A DNA stretch of 64,000 nt from DASQZJ01 sp035638775 (GCA_035638775.1 DASQZJ010000002.1:239145-303144), one strand, 5' to 3'. Counted from the first letter of the stretch, positions 36,096 to 46,592 are shown. Numbers and translations are program-made. Notes: generated by a model from the letters alone, not told the origin.

Positions 36096-36896
36096 ATGCC
36101 GCTGCCTGAAGCGCTCGGCCTGTTCGCCCTGATCGGTTCCGTCGCCGGGCTGCTGGCGGGACTGTTCGGTATCGGCGGGGGACTGGTGGTCGTACCGGTG
36201 CTGGCCTTCACCTTTCGCCGGCAGGGCGTCGACGAAAGCATCCTGATGCACCTGGCGCTCGGCACGTCCATGGCCAGCATCGTGGTCACCGCGGCCGCGT
36301 CGGCGCGTGCCCACCACCATCACAGCGGGATCCTGTGGAATCGGGTGCTGCAGCTCGCGCCGGCCATCGTGATCGGCGCCGTGCTCGGTGCCGCGATCGC
36401 GAACTACCTGCCGGGGCCGACCCTGGAGCGTTTCGTGGGCGTGTTCGAGCTCATGGTCGCGGCACAGATGTGGCTCGGCTCCGGCCGGCATCCCTCCTCG
36501 CGGCGGCCCCTGCCGCGTCTTCCCTTCATGCTCGGCGCGGGCGCCGGTATCGGCACGGTGGCCTCCCTCGCCGGGATCGGCGGCGGAGCCCTGACGGTGC
36601 CGTTCCTGACCTGGTACGACGTGCCCATGAAGCGTGCCGCCGGCATCGCGGCCGCGTGCGCCCTGCCCACGGCGCTGGCCGGCAGCATCAGCTACCTGGT
36701 GAACGGCTGGGGACGCGCGGCGCTGCCGGTGCACGCCGCCGGCTTCGTCTACTGGCCCGCGGTCGTCGGCATCGGCTGCACCACGGTCTTCGTCGCGCCG
36801 CTCGGCGCGCGCCTGGCGCAGCGCCTGCCGGAGAAAGTGATGAAGCGGCTGTTCGCGGTGCTGCTGCTGGCAATGGGCGTTCACCTGCTGCTGTAG
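36096..36896 (+). CDS. TauE/SafE family permease (sulfite exporter-like)
   Basis: 266 residues with about eight membrane helices in two repeats. Each half has the family glycine motif: GLLAGLFGIGGGLVVVPVL near the N-terminus and GTVASLAGIGGGALTVPFL in the middle. Members export sulfite, sulfoacetate or other organosulfonates, or move unknown anions. It starts 17 bases after the MFS gene and may belong to the same unit. A weak Shine-Dalgarno precedes the ATG. Confidence 0.85.
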   Translation: MPLPEALGLFALIGSVAGLLAGLFGIGGGLVVVPVLAFTFRRQGVDESILMHLALGTSMASIVVTAAASARAHHHHSGILWNRVLQLAPAIVIGAVLGAAIANYLPGPTLERFVGVFELMVAAQMWLGSGRHPSSRRPLPRLPFMLGAGAGIGTVASLAGIGGGALTVPFLTWYDVPMKRAAGIAAACALPTALAGSISYLVNGWGRAALPVHAAGFVYWPAVVGIGCTTVFVAPLGARLAQRLPEKVMKRLFAVLLLAMGVHLLL

Positions 36897-36996
36897 TCCT
36901 GCGGACCGGGCGCATCCCGGGAAGCAGCGGGCGCTGCCGGGCCGCGTCGATCGCGCGCCACGCGCGGTCGCGGAAACGGCCGCGTTGACATGGCAG

Positions 36997-37017
36997 TACC
37001 TTCCGGAAGATTGGTAT
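36997..37017. repeat. 21-base element, copy 2 (upstream of the diguanylate cyclase)
   Basis: Exact copy of 27351-27371, about 95 bases before the start of the second GGDEF gene. On the minus strand it is followed by an ATG at 36991, as copy 1 is followed by the GGDEF-EAL start. It lies just after a TTGACA (36985-36990) that has no matching -10. Confidence 0.8.
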
Positions 37018-37109
37018 GCGATTCACCTGGCGCGCGGTATAGTGAAGCGGTGAGGTGGCGAAAATGGGGGGACAGACTCGCCACTGATGCGGTCCGGGTG
37101 GCAACAAGA

Positions 37110-38279
37110 ATGAACCAGCAGTCGGCGCCTGCCGCGGCGCAGCCCCAATCCATCGAAGACCAGCAGCGACTCCGCCTGCGGCGCTTCGCGATGGCGGTGG
37201 GATCGGTTCTGTTCACTATTTCCCTGGCGGCGATCGAGGCGGCGACGGGCCTGCTGTCACCCTCGCATCTGCTGGTCGCGCTGCTCGCCTTTGTCGGGAT
37301 CGAGCTGGTCTTCCTGGCAGCGTTCCTGACCGGCCTGAACCTCAAGGCGCGCGACCCCAGCCTGACCTTCGCCCAGATCTTCTGGGCCATGGTGCCGACC
37401 CTGTACGTCATGTACTACGCGGGGCCCGGACGGGCGCCCTTCGTCATGCTGGCCTCGGTGGCGTTTCTCTACGGGATATTCCGCCTTGACCGTCGCCAGT
37501 TCGCCTGGCTGATGGTCTCGTACCTGCTGGGCTACGGCCTGGTGATAGTCCTCGCCGCGCGCTACGACCCGCGCCTGCTGAACCTGCGCATCGATCTGAT
37601 CCAGCTGGTAACGGAAGGTGCCGTGCTGGTCCAGATCAGCCTGATCGGGGGCTACATGTCCGGCCTGCGCAAGCGGCTTCGCCTGCGCAACAACGAGCTG
37701 CAGGGAGCGCTCGCGACCATCCGCGAGATGGCCACGCACGATGAGCTTACCGGGGTCAGCAACCGGCGCGACCTGATGGAGACCCTGGAACGCGAGACCA
37801 GCCGCGCCACCCGCCACGAGACCCCGCTGTCACTGGTGATGCTGGACCTGGATCACTTCAAGGTGATCAACGACAGCCATGGCCACAACACCGGCGACGA
37901 GGTGCTGCGCCAGGTCGCGAGCACCCTCGACGCCGGGCGCCGCAACGTGGACTATTTCGGTCGTTACGGGGGCGAGGAATTCCTGCTGGTGCTGCCCGAC
38001 ACCACACCTCGGGAGGCCGCCGTCATGGTCGAGCGGCTGCGCCGGGAGGTGGCCGGGCTGCGCATCGACGCGGCCCCGAAACACCGCATCACTCTTTCCG
38101 CCGGCATCAGCCAGTACCTGCCCGGCGAGGCCCCCCAGGCCGCGATCGGCCGGGCCGACGAAGCGCTCTACCAGGCCAAGGCGGCCGGGCGGAACCGCTA
38201 CGCCACCGCGACCACGCCGGATGGCGGAGTTCGCGGCGCGGGTACCGCCGAAGGTGATCCGTCTCCCGTCAATCGCTGA
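37110..38279 (+). CDS. membrane-bound diguanylate cyclase
   Basis: 389 residues. The N-terminal half has six hydrophobic segments (about residues 22-190), with positive residues RLRLRR before the first, similar to other membrane GGDEF proteins with an undefined sensor. A short coiled linker (about 190-212) leads to the GGDEF domain: the active-site motif is GGEEF near 288-292, with the RxxD product-inhibition site (RNVD) exactly five residues before it. It should make c-di-GMP. The start at 37110 is the first codon after which the protein looks real; the ribosome site is poor. A TATAGT -10 lies at 37038-37043. Confidence 0.88.
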   Translation: MNQQSAPAAAQPQSIEDQQRLRLRRFAMAVGSVLFTISLAAIEAATGLLSPSHLLVALLAFVGIELVFLAAFLTGLNLKARDPSLTFAQIFWAMVPTLYVMYYAGPGRAPFVMLASVAFLYGIFRLDRRQFAWLMVSYLLGYGLVIVLAARYDPRLLNLRIDLIQLVTEGAVLVQISLIGGYMSGLRKRLRLRNNELQGALATIREMATHDELTGVSNRRDLMETLERETSRATRHETPLSLVMLDLDHFKVINDSHGHNTGDEVLRQVASTLDAGRRNVDYFGRYGGEEFLLVLPDTTPREAAVMVERLRREVAGLRIDAAPKHRITLSAGISQYLPGEAPQAAIGRADEALYQAKAAGRNRYATATTPDGGVRGAGTAEGDPSPVNR

Positions 38280-38369
38280 CGCCCCCCTGTCGCAAGCACG
38301 ATCCGGGCCCGGCGCCGGGGCCTCGGCGAAGCCGCCTGTCAAGGCGCCGGCGGCAATCAGCGGCCGCGG

Positions 38370-38972
38370 TCACCGGCGGTGCCTCCGGTAAAGGCCCACC
38401 AGCTTCGCCCGGGCGATCACGTGACCGCGCATGGCTTGCAGCAGCTGCTTCCGGGTGGGGTGGCCGAGGTCTCCCAGGGCGGTGTCGAGCGCGAACAGCT
38501 CGAAGATGTAGTGGTGGGTGCCGATCGGGGGACAGGGACCTCCATAGCCCGGGCGATTCCAGCTGTTGAGACCCTCCCGCATGGCCGCCGGGAGCTTGCC
38601 GCCACTGTCGCCCCCGGGCAGACCGTCGCTGCCGGGCGGAATGTCATAGGCCACCCAGTGAATCCAGGTGGTCTTCGGGTTCTTCGGATCAGGCGCGTCC
38701 GGATCCTTGACGATCAGCGCCAGGCTGCGTGCCGCCGCCGGCACTCCGGACCATCGCAGCGGGATCGAAACCCCCGGTCCGTCGCAGGTATAGCGCACCG
38801 GGATATGCTGGCCGTCGCCGAATGCCGGTGACGTGAGGCGCAGCCCGTGGCCGCTCGGGGCCGCCTGCCCGGCCGCTGCTGCCGGCCCGACGAGCAACGC
38901 CAGTGCGCAGCCCGCCACCGCCAGGGTCGGTGCCCGGCGCCGCCGGGATGTTCCGTGTCGGTGACCAGGCAT
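38370..38972 (-). CDS. YbhB/YbcL family (PEBP-like) exported protein
   Basis: 200 residues. The N-terminus is a signal peptide with a strongly basic start (RRRRAP) and hydrophobic core to about residue 30. The mature part is a phosphatidylethanolamine-binding-protein fold: FGDGQHIPVRYTCDGPGVS, DPDAPDP, TTWIHWVAYDIPP, GYGGPCPPIGTHHYIFELFALD (in parts). Bacterial members have no settled role. AGGTGA precedes the ATG. The gene begins only 4 bases after the upstream kinase-like gene. Confidence 0.88.
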   Translation of the reverse strand: MPGHRHGTSRRRRAPTLAVAGCALALLVGPAAAAGQAAPSGHGLRLTSPAFGDGQHIPVRYTCDGPGVSIPLRWSGVPAAARSLALIVKDPDAPDPKNPKTTWIHWVAYDIPPGSDGLPGGDSGGKLPAAMREGLNSWNRPGYGGPCPPIGTHHYIFELFALDTALGDLGHPTRKQLLQAMRGHVIARAKLVGLYRRHRR

Positions 38973-38976
38973 GGCT

Positions 38977-40569
38977 TCACCTCGCTCGTGCACCGTCGAT
39001 CACCCGCCGCACCCGGTCGCTCACCCGGTCGACGTCGATGTCCCCTTCCGTGTCCACGCGAATGGTAGTCGACGTCTCGCTGTCCGCCAGCGGCCGCCAG
39101 CCGGCGAGCTGCCGTTCCAGTACCGCAATGTCCGCCTCGGAGGGATCCGCTCCCTGGCGGGCGCGCCGACGCACCCGTTCGCGCAGCGCGGCGGGGCGGG
39201 CACGACACTCCAGTGCCAGGAACGGGACATCCAGCTCGTCCGCCAGCGTACGCATCGCGGCACGCTGCGAACGCTCCAGGAATGCGGCGTCGACCAGCGC
39301 GATCATCCCGGCGCCTGCGACGACGCCGGCGATCTCCCGCAGCCGCGCGTAGGTGCGGCGCCCGGCCTCGGGCGTATAGATCCCCGTTGCGACACCGGAC
39401 CCGCTGCGGGCCCCGGGAGGCAGGCCGTACAGCCGCTTGCGCTCGACGTCCGAGCGGACGCGCACGGCGGGCAGCCGCATCGCGAGCATGCCGGCGAGAT
39501 GCGACTTGCCCGACCCGGAAAGACCGGTGGTGATCAGGATCGCCCCGCGGCCCTCCGCGCAAAGGCGTCCGGCCAGCGCCAGGTGCGCGCGCAGGTCCTG
39601 CCGGGCGGCCTCCGACCCCGCGTCGTCGGTGGCGCCCTGGCTGAGGCGGATCGCCGCCACCTTGACGCGCACCATGGCGCGGTAGACGGCATAGAACCGC
39701 AACAGCGGGAGTCCCTCGTAATCCCCCCCGGCAGCCAGATACGAATTGAGGAACCGGGACGCCAGGTCGTCACGGCCGCGCGCGCGCAGGTCCATCCACA
39801 GGAACGCGACCTCGCTGATCACGTCGATCCAGCGCAGGGACTCGCTGAACTCGATACAGTCGAAGGGCAGGATCCGCCCGTCGACGCGGGCCAGGTTGCC
39901 GAGGTGCAGATCGCCGTGGCACTCGCGTATGAAGCCCTCCCGCCTGCGCGCGGCCAGTCGAGGCCGAACGGCCTCGTAACGGCTCGCGGTCCACTCCTCC
40001 ACCTGCCGGAGGAGCCCCGCCTCGCGCTCCCCGGCCACCGAGGCGTCGACGGCCTCGAAGTTGTCCCGCATGGTGGCGTACACCGCCCCGGGCTCTCCCC
40101 GGGCCGAATCCGGGGCGGCCGGCGGGAGCGAGTCGTGGAATGCCGACAGCACGGCGGCGATCTCGTCCATGTCGGAGGCACTGAGCCGGCCCTCCTCCAG
40201 CTCTCGATCCAGCCGGGCATCTTCCGGGAACTGCCGCATCCTGACCGCATGCTCGAATCCCTCCTCCCCCGGCTCGCCCACCCGGGGCCGGGCGGGACTG
40301 CCGCAAAGCGGGACGACGTCCAGGTAGATCGACGCCGCGAGCCGGCGATTCAGGCGCAGCTCGTCCTCGCAGGCGCGCCGCCGCCGCGCCGGCGTGCTGA
40401 AGTCGACGAAGCCCAGATCGACGGGCTTCTTGACCTTGTAGGCGTATTCGCCGGTAAGCACCACCCACGAGATGTGGGTCTCGATCACGTGGATCCGGTC
40501 GACCGGATGCGGATAGGCCGCCGGGCGAAGCAGCCCGTCGATCGGCTGTGGATACGCATGCTCGGCCAC
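38977..40569 (-). CDS. bifunctional aminoglycoside-phosphotransferase-like / P-loop kinase protein
   Basis: 530 residues. Residues 1-300 are an APH-fold kinase domain: HISWVVLTGEYAYKVKKPV, ECHGDLHLGNL (catalytic loop) and FDCIEF (metal site). Residues about 335-525 form an AAA/zeta-toxin-like nucleotide-binding domain with Walker A GLSGSGKSHLA. This two-domain family is widespread and its substrate is unknown; it does not by itself imply drug resistance. The GTG at 40569 is chosen because GGAGAGAG lies just upstream and homologues begin a few residues before the LLRPAAYPHPVD segment. It forms an operon with ybhB. Confidence 0.82.
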   Translation of the reverse strand: MAEHAYPQPIDGLLRPAAYPHPVDRIHVIETHISWVVLTGEYAYKVKKPVDLGFVDFSTPARRRRACEDELRLNRRLAASIYLDVVPLCGSPARPRVGEPGEEGFEHAVRMRQFPEDARLDRELEEGRLSASDMDEIAAVLSAFHDSLPPAAPDSARGEPGAVYATMRDNFEAVDASVAGEREAGLLRQVEEWTASRYEAVRPRLAARRREGFIRECHGDLHLGNLARVDGRILPFDCIEFSESLRWIDVISEVAFLWMDLRARGRDDLASRFLNSYLAAGGDYEGLPLLRFYAVYRAMVRVKVAAIRLSQGATDDAGSEAARQDLRAHLALAGRLCAEGRGAILITTGLSGSGKSHLAGMLAMRLPAVRVRSDVERKRLYGLPPGARSGSGVATGIYTPEAGRRTYARLREIAGVVAGAGMIALVDAAFLERSQRAAMRTLADELDVPFLALECRARPAALRERVRRRARQGADPSEADIAVLERQLAGWRPLADSETSTTIRVDTEGDIDVDRVSDRVRRVIDGARAR

Positions 40570-40768
40570 AGGCTCTCTCCGGTGCACAACGGGGACGGCG
40601 GCCGGCGGCCGCCTCCGGCGCCAGTCTACGGCGACCGGCCGGTGCCGACGCAATGACCTGTGTCAGTCCGCCCCGGAAAGGCGGCGTGGGCGCGACGGAA
40701 CGACGTGACCGGCACGGGCCCCGGCCCGGCCGTCACCACGCGACGGCGGTGACGGCCGCCCGCTCCGG

Positions 40769-41287
40769 TCAGGCGGTGGCCTGCTGCTCCACCGGCCGGG
40801 CGTCCCCCAGCGCGGCATAGGCCATCACCGGGATGATCAGGGCTGCCAGGAGCCCGGCGTAGATGCCCTTCACGAAGACGAACCGCCAGTAGCCGAGCGC
40901 GTGCAGGCCCGCCGCCTGGAAGATCCCGAACAGGGGCAGCCCGAGTACGATCGTGCAGACGATCCCGAGCACCACGCCGCGGAAGAACGACGACCGCGGC
41001 AGCAGCCGGTAGATGCGGTGGGTGCTGCGATCCCAGTGGAATGCCGCCAGCTTGCCCGAGCGGACCTGGCGGCGGACCAGCGGCGTCACGATCACGCAGG
41101 CGATCAGCGGCAGCAGGAAGAACGTGCCGATGATGTCACCGAGGATGTTCTGGCTGCCCCCGGTCAGCGGCACCTCGGCCATCGCGCGGAAGAAATACCA
41201 GGCGATCACGGCGTTGATCAGGAAATTGATCACGAAGCCGACGATGCTCTGATCGACGACGAGGAAGCGGCGCAGTGCTCCGGACAT
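40769..41287 (-). CDS. membrane protein of unknown function
   Basis: 172 residues with four hydrophobic segments (about 12-32, 45-65, 105-125, 140-160). No motif is recognised; the FVINFLINAVIAWYFF start is the most distinctive part. GGAGGAGAT gives a firm start at 41287. It is divergent from hemA. The 199 bases between its stop and the start of the kinase-like gene hold nothing that I can support. Confidence 0.7.
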   Translation of the reverse strand: MSGALRRFLVVDQSIVGFVINFLINAVIAWYFFRAMAEVPLTGGSQNILGDIIGTFFLLPLIACVIVTPLVRRQVRSGKLAAFHWDRSTHRIYRLLPRSSFFRGVVLGIVCTIVLGLPLFGIFQAAGLHALGYWRFVFVKGIYAGLLAALIIPVMAYAALGDARPVEQQATA

Positions 41288-41450
41288 GTTGATCTCCTCC
41301 TGCCCTATCGTTTTCCGTCGTGCCGGGTGCCGCCGGCACCCGCGTGACCCTCTCCGCACCATAGCCCGGGCGGGCCCGCGGGACAATAGCCGAACGAACG
41401 CTCGCTCGTGCTCGCGACGAGGCGGGCGGAATCCGTCCTCGCCCTTGTAC

Positions 41451-41464
41451 CTGATCCAGATCAA
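41451..41464. promoter_or_regulatory. FNR/ANR-type box upstream of hemA
   Basis: CTGATCCAGATCAA has one mismatch to TTGAT-N4-ATCAA. A -10-like TATGCT follows at 41486-41491, 21 bases on, close to the 22-base gap of a class II site centred at -41.5. Known precedent: Pseudomonas aeruginosa hemA is Anr-controlled. Confidence 0.6.
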
Positions 41465-41547
41465 GGCTCGCGGAGCCGCGCCGCTTATGCTTGTGTCATC
41501 CGCCGGGTGTTGCGCCCCGGCAGGCATGAATAATCGAGGAGAGGTCA

Positions 41548-42915
41548 TTGGCTGACGAGACTCCCGTGAGCGCGATCCCCCGGAACATCCCGGAGCCGGA
41601 CGGCCAGGCGACCGGAAATCCCGACCGCCGGCTGTTGCAGTCGTTGGTGGTGCTGGGCCTGAGTCACCGGACCGCCGACGTCGCCGTGCGTGGCCGGGTC
41701 GCCATCGCGCCGGAGGACCGCGGTGCCGCGCGCGGCCATCTGCTGGACCTGCCGGGCGTGGGCGAATGCATGCTGCTCAGCACCTGCAACCGGACCGAGG
41801 TTTACGCCGTCGTTGCCGATCCCGGCAGCGATACCCTGCTCGACGGCCTCGCGGACTGGTGCGGGGTGTCCCCGAACGCCCTCCGTCCCTACCTGTATCG
41901 CCATCGGGGCGCGGACTGCGTCAAGCACCTGTTCCGGGTGGCCTCGGGGCTGGACTCGGCCGTGCTCGGGGAGGCCCAGATCCTGGGACAGATCAAGCGT
42001 GCATTCGCGGAAGCACGGGCCGCGGGCCACGCGGGCGCGATGCTTTCGCGCCTGAACGACCACGCGCGCGGCATCGCCAAGCAGGTCCGCACCCGTACCG
42101 GGATCGGGCGCTGCCCGGTGTCTCTCGCGGGCACCGCCACCGCGCAGATCCGGGCGACCGTGGGCGCGCCCTCCGAGGCGACCGCGCTGGTCATCGGCGC
42201 CGGAGAAAACGCGGAGCTGGTCGTCCGGCATCTCGTATCCCGCCGGATCGGACACCTGATCATCGCCAACCGCGGCCTCGAGCGCGCCCGCCGGCTCGCC
42301 GCGCGGTTCGCGGCGGAGGCGACCGGTCTCGACGGTCTCGCGGACGATGCCCTGACGCACGCCGACGTGGTCGTCAGCACGACGGGGGCGCCGGATGCCA
42401 TCGTCTCCGCCGACATGGTTCGCGAGGCACAGGGGCGCCGCCACGGCAGGCCCCAGCTGTTGCTGGACCTGGCGGTCCCCGCCGACATCGACCCGGCAGC
42501 GGCCGGCATCCCCGGCGTCACGCTGCTTTCCGCCGACGATCTCGGCCGCCTGGCCCGGGCCAACATGCATCAGCGGGAGACCGCGGCGCGCCGCGCCGAA
42601 TCCATCATCGAGGCCGGCGTCAACGCCTATGCGACGTGGCTGCGGGACCGCTCGGTGGTTCCCGCCATCCGGGCGCTGCGGGACGATGCCGAGCGCCATC
42701 GCCAGGCGGCCCTGCGCCGCGCGCGCCGGCATCTCGCCGCCGGCATGCCGGTCGACGAAGTCCTCGAATACCTCTCGCAGAACCTGGCCAGCCGCATGCT
42801 GCATGCCCCCATGAAGAGCCTGCACCGGTCCGCGGAACGCAACGAACAGCAGGCCGCCATCGCCGCGGCCCGGGATTTGTTCGGGCTCGAACAGGATTCC
42901 CGCGGCTCCGTTTAG
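41548..42915 (+). CDS. hemA: glutamyl-tRNA reductase
   Basis: 455 residues. It makes glutamate-1-semialdehyde from glutamyl-tRNA, the committed step of heme synthesis. Signatures: LGLSHRTADV, the catalytic Cys in STCNRTEVY (C80 here), GLDSAVLGEAQILGQ, VIGAGENAELV for NADPH binding, and LDLAVPADID. The start is TTG, supported by GGAGAGG; it adds about 30 residues before the usual N-terminus (the catalytic Cys is near 50 in most homologues). A GTG eight codons later is an alternative. In enterobacteria the HemA N-terminus controls heme-dependent degradation. It is convergent with the MenA-like gene, 6 bases apart. Confidence 0.94.
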   Translation: MADETPVSAIPRNIPEPDGQATGNPDRRLLQSLVVLGLSHRTADVAVRGRVAIAPEDRGAARGHLLDLPGVGECMLLSTCNRTEVYAVVADPGSDTLLDGLADWCGVSPNALRPYLYRHRGADCVKHLFRVASGLDSAVLGEAQILGQIKRAFAEARAAGHAGAMLSRLNDHARGIAKQVRTRTGIGRCPVSLAGTATAQIRATVGAPSEATALVIGAGENAELVVRHLVSRRIGHLIIANRGLERARRLAARFAAEATGLDGLADDALTHADVVVSTTGAPDAIVSADMVREAQGRRHGRPQLLLDLAVPADIDPAAAGIPGVTLLSADDLGRLARANMHQRETAARRAESIIEAGVNAYATWLRDRSVVPAIRALRDDAERHRQAALRRARRHLAAGMPVDEVLEYLSQNLASRMLHAPMKSLHRSAERNEQQAAIAAARDLFGLEQDSRGSV

Positions 42916-42921
42916 GCAGCT

Positions 42922-43848
42922 TCACCCGACCAGGAACCCGACCCCCACCAGCACCGGCGTCGCCAGCGTGATCAGCACGTTGAGTCGCAGCAGCGGTGTC
43001 AGCGCCTCGATCTCGTCGGCATGCCGGTAAACGCCCACCGACACGGGCACGGCCGGGATGAGGGTGATGAGCCCCAGCAGGGCCGGCGGCGGGAACTGGC
43101 CGACCAGCACCGCGGCCACGATCGTCGCGTAGGTGGCGGCCAGCATCGCGCCGTACACCAGGCCGCTCCGCCGTCGGCCCAGCACGATCGGCAGATGCCT
43201 TCGCCCGACCCGGCGGTCCGCCTCCACGTCCGGGAACTGGTTCAGCAACAGCAGGTTGCTGACCAGGAAGAACGGCAGCAACGATGCCGCCGCGGTGGTG
43301 CCCGAGTAGTGCCCGGTCAGCGCCAGCGCGGTCCCCGTCACCATCAGCAGGCCGAAGCCCAGGCCCGGGGCGACCAGGCAGGCCAGCGGCGCACGCACGA
43401 TGTGGGTGGAATAGGTCGCGACCACCAGCACGCCGAGCGCCCCGAGGGGGACCAGCGCGAGCCCCAGCTGCAACGTGAAGTAGAGCCCGATGCCCATGGT
43501 CCCGACCAGCGCGATGACGCCGGCCGCCAGGGTGTGGCCCGCCAGCCGCGGGTTCCCCGGCAGGGTGCCGCTGCCACCGCTGAACGGCGTGCGTCGCGTG
43601 ATGCTGTCGAGGCCGCTGCGGAAGTCCTCGTACTCGTTGAGCATGTTGACGCTGATATGCGCGAGCAGCGCGCCCGCCAGGATCAACGCGAGGGCCAGGG
43701 CGGTGCCCGCCCCCGGATCCGCGTAACGGGCCGCCGCCGCGCCCAGGAATACGCAGACCGGCGTAAGCAGCAGGAAGTTGGGGCGCGCCGTCGCGCTCAA
43801 CTCGAGCACGGCGCCCCGGTGAAGCTTTCCGGGGGATCCCCCCTCCAT
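42922..43848 (-). CDS. UbiA-superfamily prenyltransferase, MenA-like
   Basis: 308-residue integral membrane protein with about nine helices. The two aspartate-rich motifs are visible: NEYEDFRSGLD (first) and NQFPDVEADRRVGRRHLP (second). The N-x-Y-x-D-x-x-S-G-x-D form of the first is typical of MenA, which attaches a polyprenyl chain to 1,4-dihydroxy-2-naphthoate, rather than of UbiA or the heme O synthase. GAGGAGA gives a firm start. It is the last gene of the hydrogenase operon, 31 bases after the nickel permease. No other men gene is in the window, so the true substrate is open. Confidence 0.8.
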   Translation of the reverse strand: MEGGSPGKLHRGAVLELSATARPNFLLLTPVCVFLGAAAARYADPGAGTALALALILAGALLAHISVNMLNEYEDFRSGLDSITRRTPFSGGSGTLPGNPRLAGHTLAAGVIALVGTMGIGLYFTLQLGLALVPLGALGVLVVATYSTHIVRAPLACLVAPGLGFGLLMVTGTALALTGHYSGTTAAASLLPFFLVSNLLLLNQFPDVEADRRVGRRHLPIVLGRRRSGLVYGAMLAATYATIVAAVLVGQFPPPALLGLITLIPAVPVSVGVYRHADEIEALTPLLRLNVLITLATPVLVGVGFLVG

Positions 43849-43879
43849 CGTTTCTCCTCGTGTCCCTGCGGAATCCGGA

Positions 43880-44845
43880 TCAGCCGCCGTGCGGCGCACG
43901 CGCCGGCGTTCGCCGGCGCAACACGGCCAGGCCCCACAGCAGCAGCATGCCGAAGGTGGCCACCGCGCCGAGAATCGCGGGCGCCGGCACCCCCGCGCCC
44001 GAACCGCCGGCATGGATGATGGCCGGCGCCAGCAGCGTCCACCACTCCCAGGCGGCGACGCCCAGCGCCAGCATTGCCGAAGCCGCGGTAATTCGGGTAT
44101 TCAGACGCAGGGTCCGGTTCCGGTCGCGGAGCGCCCACTCGTACGCCCGGAGCATCAGCAAGCCCTCGACCGTGTCCATCAGGGTCATGCCAGCGGCGAA
44201 CAGGCCCGGCAATGCGAGCACTTCCCACAGCGGCAGGCTCGTGGCCTGCACCGCCCCCACGGAGATCACCAGCAGGGCGATCTCGCTGGCGGTGTCGAAA
44301 CCCAGCCCGAACAGCATTCCGACCGCGTAGATCTGCCACCGCCGCCAGCTCGGCTGCCATTTCAGGCGCATGCGACCCGGCAGGCGTCCGCCACCGGGAG
44401 CCCCGCCGCGACGCAGCAGCACGAGGCTGCTCACGCCCATCAGGGTCAGCAGCCCGGCCGACAGCGTGGCGCCCAGCGGAGCGCCCCAGTGCACCAGCGA
44501 GGGCAGTGAGCCGCGGAAGTGGCTGGCCGCGCCGGCGACCAGCAGCGTAACCACGATGACCACCGTCGAGTGCCCCAGAGAGAAGAGCGGGCCGGTCCAG
44601 ACGGCGCTGCGACCCTGCTGCCGCAGCTGGCGCGTGGCATTGTCGATGGCCGCGATATGATCCACGTCGAAGGCGTGGCGCACGCCCAGGAGCCAGGCGG
44701 TCAGGGCGAACCCGAGGAACACGCCGTCCAGGCGCCACAGCGTGACGCCGGCAACCAGCGCGGCCAGGTTCAGCGCCGCTGCCAGCACCAGCGGCAGTGC
44801 GCCTCGCTCGCCCTTCCCGGAAAACGACTCCGCGGTGACCGCCAT
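43880..44845 (-). CDS. nickel/cobalt permease (NiCoT family)
   Basis: 321 residues with eight predicted helices. The diagnostic helix II motif HAFDVDH is at 57-63 (HAFDVDHIAAIDN), with LFSLGHSTVV and LGFDTASEI as the second and third family signatures. HoxN/HupN/NixA-type high-affinity uptake of nickel for the hydrogenase is the obvious role given its place 4 bases behind hynL. It lies in the long leftward operon. Confidence 0.92.
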   Translation of the reverse strand: MAVTAESFSGKGERGALPLVLAAALNLAALVAGVTLWRLDGVFLGFALTAWLLGVRHAFDVDHIAAIDNATRQLRQQGRSAVWTGPLFSLGHSTVVIVVTLLVAGAASHFRGSLPSLVHWGAPLGATLSAGLLTLMGVSSLVLLRRGGAPGGGRLPGRMRLKWQPSWRRWQIYAVGMLFGLGFDTASEIALLVISVGAVQATSLPLWEVLALPGLFAAGMTLMDTVEGLLMLRAYEWALRDRNRTLRLNTRITAASAMLALGVAAWEWWTLLAPAIIHAGGSGAGVPAPAILGAVATFGMLLLWGLAVLRRRTPARAPHGG

Positions 44846-44849
44846 CGCT

Positions 44850-46588
<1,739 letters not shown>

Positions 46589-46592
<4 letters not shown>

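Noticed and set aside
36985..36990. Consensus TTGACA as the -35 of the diguanylate cyclase promoter
   Set aside because: No -10-like hexamer lies 15-19 bases downstream; the nearest good one (TATAGT, 37038) is 47 bases away.
38977..40569. Aminoglycoside resistance gene
   Set aside because: The APH-like domain is fused to a P-loop kinase domain in a broadly distributed family of unknown substrate; nothing else points to drug resistance.
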